A DNA stretch of 34,444 bases, taken from positions 1 to 34,444 of the forward strand of contig CAVURW010000255.1 in assembly GCA_963743595.1 (NCBI GenBank). The letters are read 5' to 3'. The notes under the pieces were generated by a model, which saw only the letters and a program-made list of their open reading frames with translations, made no database searches and was not told the DNA's origin. Below are positions 25,140 through 34,122 of this stretch, piece after piece; position 1 is the first letter of the stretch, and every line of letters starts with the position of its first letter. The stretch is from CAVURW01 sp963743595. GTDB taxonomy: Bacteria > Verrucomicrobiota > Verrucomicrobiia > Methylacidiphilales > UBA1321. Position numbers and translations under genes: made by a program.

Positions 25140-25529
25140 ATGCTCCGCAGCGCCATGTCAAATCCACCTCCATCCTCGGCAATTCAAGGCATGGCGATCA
25201 TTGCTGCGTTTTATCTCGTGGGTGAACTGCTCCACGCGCTGTTTGTGCCGCTGCCAGGTTCCGTGAACGGCCTCATCCTTCTCTCGACCTGCCTGTTTAC
25301 GGGAGCTGTCAAAATCGAGCAGGTGGAAGACGCGGCAGGCGTGTTGCTCCAGAACATGCTGCTCTTTTTTGCGCCCGCGATTGTCGGGATTCTGGCGTTT
25401 ATCCCCTTATTGAAAAGCTCCGGGCTCAGCCTCGCCATCATTTGGTTTGTGACGATGACGCTTGTCATGCTGTCGTCTGCACTCGCCGCGAATCTGCTCA
25501 TGACAACAAAACCGGAGGCGGAGTTATGA
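25140..25529 (+). CDS. lrgA: LrgA/CidA family holin-like membrane protein
   Basis: A 129-residue protein with four predicted membrane helices. IAAFYLVGELLHALFVPLPGSVNGLILL shows the family's LPGSvxG motif, and NMLLFFAPAIVGIL the FxPaxVG motif. The ATG at 25155 (MSNPPPSS) could be the true start, as the first five residues are not family-like. It pairs with LrgB downstream by an ATGA overlap. These pairs export small metabolites such as pyruvate or 3-hydroxypropionate-type compounds and affect cell lysis in studied species. Transport substrate here is unknown. Confidence 0.9.
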   Translation: MLRSAMSNPPPSSAIQGMAIIAAFYLVGELLHALFVPLPGSVNGLILLSTCLFTGAVKIEQVEDAAGVLLQNMLLFFAPAIVGILAFIPLLKSSGLSLAIIWFVTMTLVMLSSALAANLLMTTKPEAEL

Positions 25530-26230
25530 TGCCTACAACCGCTCTTTCCAGCTTCGTTAGCGAACCGGCCTTTGGTGCCTGCCTCACTTTAATCGCCTAT
25601 GCGGTGGCCCTGGTCGTCAATAAGCGTTTTCCCGTATTGCCCATCCTCATCATCACGTGCGGTTTGATTATCGGCGCAATTCTCGGCCTCGGAATCCCCT
25701 ATGCCTCGTACAAGATCGGTGGTGCCTACGTCTCCTTTTTCCTCTCGCCCGCTGTGGTGGCGTTGGCGGTTCCCTTTTATCGACAGGTCCACAAGATCGG
25801 GCGAGATGTTCCCGTGGTTGTCGTCTCATCGGCAATCGGCAGCGGGGTCGGTCTAGTCACCGCCTACCTTCTCTCGAGATTCCTTCAGCTCTCGCCAGAA
25901 ATCGCCCGTTCTACCATGGTTCCTTTTGCCACAGCCCCCATCGGGATGGATCTCGTGAGGCAACTCGGCGGCGTGCCGGAGCTTGCAGCGCTGAGCTCGG
26001 TAATGTGCGGGCTCACCGGCAGCATCATCGGTCCCACGATACTGCATCGCCTCTTCCTGCGCGCGCACCTTCCCACCGGTACCGGCATCGGAACCGCTTC
26101 CCACGGAATCGGCACCGCGCGAATGCTGCGTGTTTCCCATTACCACGGCAGCGTGAGCGGCTTGGCGATGGCCAGCACCGGTATTATCACCACACTCTGG
26201 GTGGAGCTGATTCGGTTCTTCGGATTTTAA
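25526..26230 (+). CDS. lrgB: LrgB family membrane protein
   Basis: A 234-residue protein with 6-7 membrane helices starting at ATG 25526, overlapping the LrgA stop as ATGA (an in-frame ATG at 25529 is equally possible; the open frame from 25442 is only an extension). Family motifs are PVLPILIITCGLIIGAILG, FFLSPAVVALAVPFYRQ, ATAPIGMDLVRQLGG and the C-terminal GTASHGIGTARM. It acts with LrgA as a two-subunit exporter in the inner membrane. The 38-base gap to the next gene, on the same strand, leaves possible co-transcription. Confidence 0.92.
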   Translation: MMPTTALSSFVSEPAFGACLTLIAYAVALVVNKRFPVLPILIITCGLIIGAILGLGIPYASYKIGGAYVSFFLSPAVVALAVPFYRQVHKIGRDVPVVVVSSAIGSGVGLVTAYLLSRFLQLSPEIARSTMVPFATAPIGMDLVRQLGGVPELAALSSVMCGLTGSIIGPTILHRLFLRAHLPTGTGIGTASHGIGTARMLRVSHYHGSVSGLAMASTGIITTLWVELIRFFGF

Positions 26231-26268
26231 TTCGGTTTTCTTCATCCAGTGGCTACGCTTTCCAGAGC

Positions 26269-27360
26269 ATGAAAACTACACAGGTCCTTTTGCTCGGGAT
26301 GTTCATTCTGGCGCAACCCTTCGTCCACGCCCAGGACACCCCCGCACCGGCCTCGACGGGGCCAACGGATCTGAAACCGTTTCTTGAAAAACAACTCAAT
26401 CAGGGTGCGCACTTTTGGGGATGGGACCAATACTCCAAGTTTTCCGACTTCCAATATGAGGCAAAACCCTGGATTGGAAAAGAGCCTGGCATTGATTATG
26501 TGGTGAAGATCAAAGCCACGTTTATCGCAAGCGAGGATCTGTACGAAACGACTCTCAATCGACCCAAGGAGTTACTGGAGTATCGAGAGAAATATGATCG
26601 GTTTTTTGGGTGGGCAAACGCGTTTTCATTGACGCCTCACGCCAAAGAAACGGCAGATGATGTAAAGCAGATCAGCTACCCCGTCTCGAGTTCGCTCGTT
26701 CGGAAGTTCCATTCCAGCGGCGAGAGCTTTTCGGGATATATAGATATTCTGGTGGAGCATCAAGTGGACCGATGGAAGATTTGCTCTTTTGAAGGCTTCA
26801 ATTCGCACATGGATTTTGGTGTCGATTTCTGGTCCAGTTTTGATCCGGGAATTAAGCGCACCAAGGACCTAACCAAAGACTCCGTCATCCTGGGAACTCC
26901 GCAATGGGATGGCCTCGTGAAGAAGATGTCGGAGGATTCGGCCCATATCGACCAGCTTAAACAGCAGTTTTTCCAAGAGTGTTCTGCTGAGAATCAGCCG
27001 ATGGTGGAACTGGTGCAGGCCATGTTCTCTGGCCATCATCCGATGACTATCAACAAAACCATTTCTGACAAAGATACAGTCGAAGATGGTGATCTCCTCA
27101 TAACCGCCTTTGATCCGAAAACGGGTCGGTTCCAAGCCACTCGACACCCTTCAATTGCGACCGACTCGGCCTGGTCAGGAGAGATCGCAGGCGGTCGCAT
27201 CTTCATCTTTCCCGAAGATAACACACAAGTGTTTTTTGCGAGCGAATTGGACCCGAAATCGGGCAACCTGATCTTTCGACAAGACCAGATAGCTTCCAGT
27301 GAATTCCGAGAATCCCCGGTCTCAAGCGCAGGACCGGAGTTCACGATTCGGACGAAGTGA
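26269..27360 (+). CDS. Secreted hypothetical protein
   Basis: A 363-residue protein; I use the ATG at 26269 (MKTTQVLLLGMFILA) because it begins a clean signal peptide cut at VHA-QDT. The longer frame from 25657 is a shadow of lrgB. Mature segments ALQWGWD-like GAHFWGWDQYSKF, DYVVKIKATFIASEDLYETT and FSGYIDILVEHQVDRWKI alternate strands and helices. An ITAFDPKTGRFQATRHPS stretch near residue 280 is followed by IFPEDNTQVFFASE. I recognise no family. It follows lrgB by 38 bases and may share its transcript, but nothing links their functions. Confidence 0.72.
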   Translation: MKTTQVLLLGMFILAQPFVHAQDTPAPASTGPTDLKPFLEKQLNQGAHFWGWDQYSKFSDFQYEAKPWIGKEPGIDYVVKIKATFIASEDLYETTLNRPKELLEYREKYDRFFGWANAFSLTPHAKETADDVKQISYPVSSSLVRKFHSSGESFSGYIDILVEHQVDRWKICSFEGFNSHMDFGVDFWSSFDPGIKRTKDLTKDSVILGTPQWDGLVKKMSEDSAHIDQLKQQFFQECSAENQPMVELVQAMFSGHHPMTINKTISDKDTVEDGDLLITAFDPKTGRFQATRHPSIATDSAWSGEIAGGRIFIFPEDNTQVFFASELDPKSGNLIFRQDQIASSEFRESPVSSAGPEFTIRTK

Positions 27361-27522
27361 CTTTCCCCGTAACTGCTTGCCCCGATCCGAAGTGAGTCCC
27401 GAATGACGCGCCTGAAATCGGCTTCTTGCTGTTCATCTCAAGACATAAGGCCGCACCTTCGTCGGTCTCGAGCCTCTTCTGCTTGACTTAACGCCTTAAA
27501 TAGCTTTTACCCTTACCCCTTC
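27361..27522. other. Spacer before the sulfotransferase gene, nothing recognised
   Basis: A 162-base gap with no convincing frame, RNA gene or hairpin. It presumably holds the promoter of the sulfotransferase gene, but no clear -35/-10 pair was found. Confidence 0.4.
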
Positions 27523-28353
27523 ATGACAAAACCTCCTCAGATTTTTTATCAGAGCTCCCTTCCTCGTGCGGGCTCCACCCTGCTCCAAAACATTATGGCT
27601 CAGAACCCGGACTTTTATGTCACGCCGACTTCCGGTGTGCTCGAGCTCGTTTTCGGTGCGCGTGTTAATTACTCAAACGGTGCTGAGTTCCGGGCGCAAG
27701 ATGCCGACCTGATGCGCAAGGGATTTGTCCGGTTCTGTCGCGATGGCATGAACGGTTTCTATTCCGCCGTCACGGACAAACCCTACGTTATGGATAAATC
27801 GCGCGGTTGGGGTGTCCATTTCGACTTACTTCAAACCATTTTTCAAAAAGACCCGAAGGTGATCTGCATGGTCCGCGATGTCCGCGCCATTCTCTCCTCG
27901 TTCGAGAAAAAATTCCGGGAGTCACCCGATAAATACAAGCAGATCGAGAATCATTCCGCGCTTACCGGCACCACCACCTATAAGCGCGCCATGTCTCACC
28001 TCGGCTCGGCACCGGTCGGTCTCGCCATGGATCGCTTAATCGAAGTGCATCAACGCGGATTTGCAGCGAAGATTCTTTTTGTTCGCTTTGAAGATCTAAC
28101 GCATCAACCCGCGAAAACGATGACTCAGATTTATGAGTATCTGGGCGTGCCCGACTTCAAGCACAACTTCAGTGCCGTGGAGCAAGTCACACAGGAAGAC
28201 GACGATGTGTTCGGAATTCCCGGCCTGCACAATATCCGCAAGGAAGTGAAGCCAGTCCCGAACGATTACCTCGATGTGCTCGGGCGCGATACGGTTCGTC
28301 AAGTGGAGCAGCACATGGGCTGGTTCTTCCAACGGTTCGGTTACCCTGTTTAG
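27523..28353 (+). CDS. Sulfotransferase family protein
   Basis: A 276-residue PAPS-type sulfotransferase. The 5'-phosphosulfate loop is YQSSLPRAGSTLL at residues 9-21, a P-loop variant with the family's RxGST. The 3'-phosphate-binding region is KVICMVRDVRAILSSF at about 119-134, with the conserved Arg and Ser. The Gln/His-rich QVEQHMGWFFQRFGY end is typical. The acceptor could be a sugar, protein or small molecule; it is not predictable here. No PAPS-synthesis genes lie nearby. It converges with the NAD-kinase-like gene, 17 bases apart. Confidence 0.88.
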   Translation: MTKPPQIFYQSSLPRAGSTLLQNIMAQNPDFYVTPTSGVLELVFGARVNYSNGAEFRAQDADLMRKGFVRFCRDGMNGFYSAVTDKPYVMDKSRGWGVHFDLLQTIFQKDPKVICMVRDVRAILSSFEKKFRESPDKYKQIENHSALTGTTTYKRAMSHLGSAPVGLAMDRLIEVHQRGFAAKILFVRFEDLTHQPAKTMTQIYEYLGVPDFKHNFSAVEQVTQEDDDVFGIPGLHNIRKEVKPVPNDYLDVLGRDTVRQVEQHMGWFFQRFGYPV

Positions 28354-28370
28354 TGCTCGGGATCTGGGCC

Positions 28371-29312
28371 CTATACGACCACATGTCCCTGCCGCTTGGC
28401 GGGGGCGATGGTCGCCCGGGTTCCGGAGGAAAACTCGACGAAATCAGCTTCGATTCCGTCGCTAAAGATCACGCCGTTTTCTGGCATCATCGAGCAAATC
28501 TCGAGAGGTTTGCCGATGTCCACAGTTCCATAAACCAGGCCGGCTTGCGTGTTTCGACTCGGGAACGGTTCTCGCACAAAGAACGTCAGGTTCGGCGAAT
28601 CCCAGGGCACTCGCACATCTTTTTGAATAGGCGAAATGTCTTTGCCGGTGAGGCCGACCATCATTTGGCGGGCACCGGTAATGACGCTCCGCATCCAGCC
28701 GGTCGAGCCAAGCCCGGTAGAAATGATAATTCCGCTGGACGATTGCAGCTCCTTCTTGCCCGCCACCATGATCTCGTAACGAGCTGAGCCGTGAGTGCGT
28801 GTCCCGATAAAAAAATCGTTCACGGCGTAGAGACTCTGCTTCGTGCTCAGTGTCGCCTCGGCCATCGTTACCGACATCTGTCGGCGCTTGCCCGAAAGCA
28901 CTTCCGGAATGATTTTCTCCAGGTCCTTCACCTCAAAGGGGAGGAGCACGCCGTCCCACCGGTTCGGGTCGGGATTCACGCCGACGAGCGGTTGGCCATC
29001 CAGATATTTCAGCGTATTCGCCACCAACCCATCCTGGCCGAGCGTTACCACGATATCGGTCGGCGCAAACATGAAATTCGTCAGGAAGCTCCGATCAATC
29101 GCTTGCACTCGCCGGAACCGACCCAGAATCTCCGTCGCCATCTCAACAGCACGATTGTACTGCTCCTCTTCGTTTTCGTAATCGGAGAAATCGGCCTTCA
29201 GACTCTGAATGTAAAACCGCGCGTTCATCGTCGTATTAAATCGACGGCGAAGTCCGGTCAATCGCGTCGGGCGAGTCACCAAAACGATCTTCTCAGAGGA
29301 GGCCATTTTCAT
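28371..29312 (-). CDS. NAD kinase-like (PpnK superfamily) protein
   Basis: A 313-residue protein resembling ATP-NAD kinases in the order of its motifs. The canonical GGDGT is GQDG here (G92-Q93-D94-G95, in VVTLGQDGLVANT), keeping the catalytic Asp but changing a Gly. NDFFIGTR (165-172) fits the NE/ND NAD-contact motif, and STGLGSTGWM (198-207) the Gly-rich turn. GIEADFVEFSSG near the end corresponds to the C-terminal substrate strand. The N-terminal 80 residues are unlike typical PpnK and may bind something else. It is 15 bases downstream of an SPFH gene and likely in one operon. NAD(P) chemistry is probable but unproved. Confidence 0.8.
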   Translation of the reverse strand: MKMASSEKIVLVTRPTRLTGLRRRFNTTMNARFYIQSLKADFSDYENEEEQYNRAVEMATEILGRFRRVQAIDRSFLTNFMFAPTDIVVTLGQDGLVANTLKYLDGQPLVGVNPDPNRWDGVLLPFEVKDLEKIIPEVLSGKRRQMSVTMAEATLSTKQSLYAVNDFFIGTRTHGSARYEIMVAGKKELQSSSGIIISTGLGSTGWMRSVITGARQMMVGLTGKDISPIQKDVRVPWDSPNLTFFVREPFPSRNTQAGLVYGTVDIGKPLEICSMMPENGVIFSDGIEADFVEFSSGTRATIAPAKRQGHVVV

Positions 29313-29327
29313 AACGAACGGGCTTCT

Positions 29328-30344
29328 CTATTTCTTGGGAGCGGTCTGCATGAGGTCTGCGAGCAAATCGGGCGTGATGTTCAACGTACCGATTTTATCC
29401 GCATTCTCAGCCAGTCCTTGGAATGCGAGCGCGATCAATTGCTGGGGCCGCATCCCGCTCATGGTCAGGGCCTGGAGCACTTTGCTATCGACGTTGGCCA
29501 CCGCCTTAACCATGACTTCCAGCGAGTAGGCCTTGGCGTCCGCCTCTTCTTTCGCGTTAGCAGTTGCCAGATGAACCAGCTCGGCGCGGCGTTGTTCCTG
29601 GGTGATCAAAAATTGGTTTTCGGCATCGCGCATTTGATGTTGGCGTTCCATCACCACTTTATCTTTTTCGAGCTGTGCCTCACGAATTTGGAGATTCTTT
29701 TGCTCGACCGCAATTTGCGTTTTGAGTTCGTTCTCTTTGATGCCGCGCTCCAGTTCCACGGCGATATTCCGGCGGGCAAAGATCGCTTCGTCAGCCTCTT
29801 GCATGATGCGCTCGCGGGTTTGTGCCTCCAGGGCGCGAGCCGTTTCCGGTGCCGGGCGAATCGCGAGAATTGAGACGCCTAAAATTTCCAAGCCAAGCGC
29901 CGCAGTCTCGGCGGAATTACGCAGCCCTTCGGTGACGCGCTTGACTAGCAGCTCAGAGGACTTCATCGCCTCGCGCATCGGGAGCGCCTGAATCTCTCGA
30001 CGCGTGAACACGGAGATCATATTGCTGAGACGCTGTGCCAGTTTCTCGGGGTCATTCGAAATGTAGCGGCGAACCCAGCGATCCATGGTGTAGTTGAGGA
30101 GTTGCGAGACCTTTTTGGCGTCGGCGATCCGGTAGGTGACCTGGCCTTGAATGGAGAGTGTCTGGAAATCGGCGGAGACCTCTTCGACCATGAAAGGGAT
30201 GTCCGAGCTGTTCATCGGCACGCAAACGATCGTGGAGGTGGGCGAGTAATACCAGAAGGCGAGGCCTGCGCCTTCGCGGACGACGCGTCCATTGCGATAG
30301 AGAAGGGTGTAAGTGGTGGGCGGAAATTTGACGAATCGAATCAT
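29328..30344 (-). CDS. SPFH/band-7 domain protein
   Basis: A 338-residue protein of the stomatin/prohibitin/flotillin superfamily. The SPFH core is about 20-180 (SIQGQVTYRIADAKKVSQLL, then EIQALPMREAMKSSELLV and LGLEILGVSILAIRPAPETARALEA). A long coiled coil follows, about 185-270 (QEADEAIFARRN to EAQLEKDKVVMERQ), and a hydrophobic C-terminal helix region ending MQTAPKK. No N-terminal membrane hairpin is evident, so it may be a peripheral scaffold. AAGGAGT lies six bases before the ATG, a strong ribosome binding site. It heads a pair with the NAD-kinase-like gene, 15 bases on. It may organise a membrane microdomain; the target is unknown. Confidence 0.9.
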   Translation of the reverse strand: MIRFVKFPPTTYTLLYRNGRVVREGAGLAFWYYSPTSTIVCVPMNSSDIPFMVEEVSADFQTLSIQGQVTYRIADAKKVSQLLNYTMDRWVRRYISNDPEKLAQRLSNMISVFTRREIQALPMREAMKSSELLVKRVTEGLRNSAETAALGLEILGVSILAIRPAPETARALEAQTRERIMQEADEAIFARRNIAVELERGIKENELKTQIAVEQKNLQIREAQLEKDKVVMERQHQMRDAENQFLITQEQRRAELVHLATANAKEEADAKAYSLEVMVKAVANVDSKVLQALTMSGMRPQQLIALAFQGLAENADKIGTLNITPDLLADLMQTAPKK

Positions 30345-31001
30345 GAGACTCCTTTAGTGTTTAAAGTACACCTTATGCGAAATCTCCCCACTGTCCATCC
30401 TTTTCGTCTCGATCCTCCGCAGAAATGATTACGCGCCACCGGCTCAGCGCCGACCCATTGCTGAGTTAAGGGGACGTTGATGCTCCTCGGCTAGAAAGGA
30501 AGCTTTTAAGTGGGATTAGCTAAGAACGGACCACCCGCTAGCGATTCACGCTATCTTCAGTTGGGTATGCTTTGGCCAATAAACAGCTCGAGGAACTAAC
30601 CTTGGAGGATGGATCGTGGTGAGGCGGCTTGCAATGACACCCACGAGTATCGACAGGGCCGATTGCTGTTTTCAGCTATTGCACGCCTTCGATGCTGCAT
30701 TCTGTGCGAGGACGTCATGTTTGAAGGTGCAGATGCGACGGACAAGGTGGATCTGGCTCGCCTAGCCGGAAGGACCATTATCGCAAATTAGTCTTGAACC
30801 TCCGCCTGACCGGCAAAAGTGTTCAGCCGGAATGAAAAATGCCAAGTTCCGATGCTTTTCGAGCCCCGAAGAACTTAGGAGCAGCAGTCGTTCCGTCTGC
30901 CATAACTGCGCTACGACGAAAGACGAAAAGCACGGTAGCCAGAAGAGAGTAGTCTTTGAACTCGTTGAGAAACCTACAACTGGAGATTTTGAGAAGTAAC
31001 G
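30345..31001. other. Long spacer, no convincing gene
   Basis: About 657 bases between the SPFH gene start and the GH43-like gene stop. Only short frames are present; the longest on the plus strand, 30609-30791 (60 residues, MDRGEAACNDTHEY), has no useful ribosome binding site. No tRNA, IS or clear terminator was recognised. It may be decayed DNA beside the glycosidase gene. Confidence 0.5.
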
Positions 31002-32447
31002 TCAGTTTTCCACGGTAAATCGATCAATCACTCCATAGGAACCGGAAGAATAATGATTTTTTTCCCCGGTTATTCGCACCTGCAACTGATAGAAACCTGG
31101 CTGTAACAGAGGGCTCACGTAAACTTCGATATTTCCGGACCGTGTGGCGTCTGTGTAAAGGTCAACCGCGACTTCGGGCCCCAACGGTGCTCCGGAAGCA
31201 TTGCACAACGTCACGGCCATGAGACCATGGCTGTGATCCACGACGGAATACAAACGCACACGGCTACCCTGAAATTTAAGGCTACAGATGTCGTTGGTCG
31301 TGTTGCTATACGTATTATCAGCGTGAAAGCAGTGATCACCGGGTTTTTCAAGTACCTGCGCCCAAGCTCCCGTGTAGCTTATTTGGGCCGCTGTTTCCTG
31401 GTCATTGATTGACCGACCCGAGTCGGGCACATCGCGCCAGATCCCGGTGGCTAGGTCGATTGTCCAGTCAGAATGGTAACTCGGCAGGGAGAGTTTTCCG
31501 TTAGAAATTGTCAGGGGTTGCCAAACATTCACTCCGCTCAGCCAATTCCCATCGCTCCAACGGTCCCCGGCATAGATGAACGTATGGGCTGAACTTCCTG
31601 CCACGGGAATAACACACGTCGTCTGAGAATTCCACGTATCGGAACCAGAAGGAGCAAAAACACCCTGCTCAGTCCACGGCCCCTGCATGGAGGAAGCTGT
31701 CGCATAATGGTTGTCATTGTTATGCCACCATGTTTGATGGGAACATAGACAGAAGTAGGTATCACCGGATTTTAATAGTGCGGGGGCCTCCGTCGCCCCA
31801 ATATTAAACGCACGCGGCATTGTGGCGACCACGCTTTTGTATTCGGGCCCGAGCTGATAAATCATCCCGTCTGTTTCCAAGAGATAACCCGTTCCATCGG
31901 TATCCTGAAAAACGCCCAAATCTCCGCCCCTAACTGGACTGCCATCGGCAAACCTTAAAACACCTTGATATGTGTAGGGACCTTCCACGGTGCTGCTGGT
32001 AGCAAGCCCCACGTTTCCGGTGCCCTGCCAAGTGTGCAGGTACATGACGAACTCGCCGGTGGTCTTGTTGAACATCAGTTTTGGTCGTTCCACAATGGAT
32101 TTGGATGAGATCTCCGTACCCTCTTTAGGAACCAGAGGGTCTCGTAGGTGTTTCCAGTTTACCAGGTCATTAGAGGAATAGAGACTCACGCCGCTAAAGT
32201 TTGTCTCTAGATCGCCCATTATTGGAAAGCCGTTGTTATCACGTTTTTCCCCCACCATATACCAGATACTCCCTACCTGAATAACCCCGGCTCCTTGACA
32301 ATTAATAAGGTCTCCTGATGTATCAAACCAAGGGACGCCGGAGTGAATGACTGGATCCAGGATTTTAGGTTCGATTGCAAGACAGTTCGCCTTTACGCTC
32401 ACTAGACAAACGGCCACTTGCAGAAATCGATAAAAAGGATTTTTCAT
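31002..32447 (-). CDS. Secreted GH43-like five-bladed propeller glycosidase with C-terminal beta module
   Basis: A 481-residue protein with a signal peptide (FLQVAVCLVSVKANCLA). Residues about 45-330 match the GH43/GH117 propeller: CQGAGVIQVGSIWYMVGEKR, VSLYSSNDLVNWKHL, IVERPKLMFNKTTGEFVMYLH, GGDLGVFQDTDGTGYLL, EAPALLKSGDTYFCLCS. Candidate acids are the Asp after VIQ/near the start, an Asp in GGDLGVFQD and E in GATEAPAL; which of these is catalytic was not verified. The last 130 residues form a beta-sandwich module (YVSPLLQPGFYQLQVRITG) of CBM-like type. It stands alone between two long gaps. Galactan or arabinan/xylan debranching is likely from family. Confidence 0.82.
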   Translation of the reverse strand: MKNPFYRFLQVAVCLVSVKANCLAIEPKILDPVIHSGVPWFDTSGDLINCQGAGVIQVGSIWYMVGEKRDNNGFPIMGDLETNFSGVSLYSSNDLVNWKHLRDPLVPKEGTEISSKSIVERPKLMFNKTTGEFVMYLHTWQGTGNVGLATSSTVEGPYTYQGVLRFADGSPVRGGDLGVFQDTDGTGYLLETDGMIYQLGPEYKSVVATMPRAFNIGATEAPALLKSGDTYFCLCSHQTWWHNNDNHYATASSMQGPWTEQGVFAPSGSDTWNSQTTCVIPVAGSSAHTFIYAGDRWSDGNWLSGVNVWQPLTISNGKLSLPSYHSDWTIDLATGIWRDVPDSGRSINDQETAAQISYTGAWAQVLEKPGDHCFHADNTYSNTTNDICSLKFQGSRVRLYSVVDHSHGLMAVTLCNASGAPLGPEVAVDLYTDATRSGNIEVYVSPLLQPGFYQLQVRITGEKNHYSSGSYGVIDRFTVEN

Positions 32448-32830
32448 GTATTAATATAAATAGTCGTGCACAGCGTAGGATTTCACAAACACTATTCAAC
32501 TCGATTTTGATAGTTTTTATAATTCACTGCCGGGTTTCTACCATTGAGTGCTCGATACACCCTTAGCCATGATCTAGGCGCGGTCTCCAAGAATCACCTT
32601 GGGGACGTGGGCTGAGAAGCGGGGGCATCTGGTCAAGGGATCAAGTCCTTTTGAGATTTCTGTTGCCATATAATTTCATGGCGGATTGTCAACCTCCCTC
32701 TACTGCTATGAGTTCTGTTATGCTCTAAACTTCTACTCGCGTAAGCAGTTGTGGTTATAAGCTTTTAAGGCACACTGAAAGTCCGCGTTCGATTAGAGGA
32801 CTGCATACCGGTACTCAGGGTGAATGAACG
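32448..32830. other. Spacer between GH43-like and C39 peptidase genes
   Basis: A 383-base gap with no open frame of note, AT-rich next to the GH43-like start. The only structure seen is a hairpin listed at 32583-32606. No tRNA cloverleaf could be built. Confidence 0.5.
32583..32606. other. Stable hairpin in the spacer
   Basis: GTCTCCAAG (32583-32591) pairs with CTTGGGGAC (32598-32606) around AATCAC, giving nine pairs with one G-U. No U-tract follows on either strand, so a terminator role is not supported; an attenuator, protein site or small RNA element is possible. It sits about 140 bases upstream of the GH43-like start. Confidence 0.4.
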
Positions 32831-33625
32831 CTAAAGCGAAATCGCGCCCTCTTTCGGTTCCGACTCGACGTTGGGCAGCAGTACAATCCGAATGGCTCCC
32901 GTTAAGATCGCGCGGCTTCCCGGCGGTGCTTCGAGCTTCTCGCCGTTGAATACGAAGAGCGGATGTTTCGCCACGATCTTGCCGGTTTCCTCGCGCCAGA
33001 CCGAGTCATCGTCTACGGTTACTTCCAGGAAGCGCTTTCCGTCCTGGCCACTGACATGCTGGGGGTCGTTAACCAACAAACCATTTTCGGTTGCAGCGAC
33101 CAAGGTCACCGCATGACCAAAATCGGCAGAGGTCTTATACCCCTTAGCTCCATCATCGTATTTGACATACGCGAACAAAAGCAAAAACCCGGTGTTGTGA
33201 TTTCGATTCTCATCCAACCATTTGAGATCAAATCGTTTGCTGGTTAACAATCCGCGATACGTAATCGTGCAACCGTAACCTGCATCGTGAACGTACTTCG
33301 CCAACCCACTGCACATTTGATCCGAAGGCGTGCCGGTTTTATCGTCTGATTTTGTCCGCTGCACAAGAGCACGAATCACACCTTCATCCACCGATTCTGT
33401 GTTCTCGGCCTTACCATCTTTGGCCCGAACGGTCATCAATTGCGGGAACCCGTTTTCACCGAACCACAGCATCAAATTAGCGGCGGAAGTCGGCACGCAA
33501 TTGTTCTTGGTCTGCTCCAGGTCGGGCATCGCCAGTTTATCGGTGCTGATTCCGCTCCCGAATAGTCCGACGAGACTCAATCCAATGATGAGCCCGGCGG
33601 AAATCAGGGTTACGTACCGAGCCAT
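32831..33625 (-). CDS. C39-like cysteine peptidase family protein, secreted or membrane-anchored
   Basis: A 264-residue protein with an N-terminal hydrophobic stretch (VTLISAGLIIGLSLVGLFGSG), a signal or anchor. The papain-like site is Q38 and C43 (LEQTKNNCVPTSAANLML), H171 (FGHAVTLVAA) and N186/D187 (LLVNDPQ), which fits the peptidase C39-type arrangement. There is no ABC transporter domain attached, so it is not a bacteriocin exporter of the fused type. The lipoprotein gene begins upstream, ending 33 bases before this start on the same strand. Whether it cleaves a specific protein or cell-wall-associated peptide is unknown. Confidence 0.85.
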   Translation of the reverse strand: MARYVTLISAGLIIGLSLVGLFGSGISTDKLAMPDLEQTKNNCVPTSAANLMLWFGENGFPQLMTVRAKDGKAENTESVDEGVIRALVQRTKSDDKTGTPSDQMCSGLAKYVHDAGYGCTITYRGLLTSKRFDLKWLDENRNHNTGFLLLFAYVKYDDGAKGYKTSADFGHAVTLVAATENGLLVNDPQHVSGQDGKRFLEVTVDDDSVWREETGKIVAKHPLFVFNGEKLEAPPGSRAILTGAIRIVLLPNVESEPKEGAISL

Positions 33626-33658
33626 AAAGAATCACGCTAGCAGGCGACTTTCAAAAGC

Positions 33659-34087
33659 TCAATGACGCCAATGATGATCATGGTGGTAGTAGCCGGGTCC
33701 ACAGTAGTATGGATCGATAAAGAACGGGTCGTAAACAGGCTCAACGATGACCGGCGTGTAGAGTTGCGGGGTCGAGAGCAGATAATCGATGAGGCTGGGG
33801 GAAAGGCCTGCGTCCCTCAAATGCGCAACGTCGGTACTCGTGAGGTAGTAGATGACTTCATGGTCGCGCTCATAGCGTAGAATGACCCCTTCATTGACCC
33901 GCGCGCGACCCAACCCAATCAGATCGTTCACACTGAGCGCATCGCCGTGCACCATCTTATCGTAGGTCGCCGGACTGACGGGACTCGCTTCGACCGCTGC
34001 GAAGTCGGCTTTTTGCTGGGCGCTAGGGGCACACGCAGAAAGAAAACCAACGATAACGATCAACCCCAAAAACCGGAAATAGGCCAT
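33659..34087 (-). CDS. Lipoprotein of unknown function with His/Tyr-rich end
   Basis: A 142-residue protein with a lipobox: the hydrophobic region FLGLIVIVGFLSA precedes C (LSAC, about residue 19), so it is a likely outer-membrane lipoprotein. A helical core follows: SVNDLIGLGRARVNEGVILRYERD and a segment with SLIDYLLSTPQLY. The end PYYCGPGYYHHDHHWRH is rich in His, Tyr and Pro and might bind metal. It lies between a C39-like peptidase and a partial barrel on one strand. Family not recognised. Confidence 0.75.
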   Translation of the reverse strand: MAYFRFLGLIVIVGFLSACAPSAQQKADFAAVEASPVSPATYDKMVHGDALSVNDLIGLGRARVNEGVILRYERDHEVIYYLTSTDVAHLRDAGLSPSLIDYLLSTPQLYTPVIVEPVYDPFFIDPYYCGPGYYHHDHHWRH

Positions 34088-34122
34088 GGGTGAACGTAGT
34101 CCAAACTGAGGGAGTCAGCGAA

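Noticed and set aside
25657..26268. N-terminal extension of the secreted unknown protein over lrgB.
   Set aside because: It is a phase shadow of lrgB, and a clean signal peptide starts at 26269.
28791..29873. A 360-residue plus-strand frame opposite the NAD-kinase-like and SPFH genes.
   Set aside because: It crosses the boundary of two well-supported genes on the other strand and looks like antisense text.
32771..32830. A GTTCGATTA segment suggestive of a tRNA T-loop.
   Set aside because: No acceptor stem, anticodon arm or D arm can be built around it.
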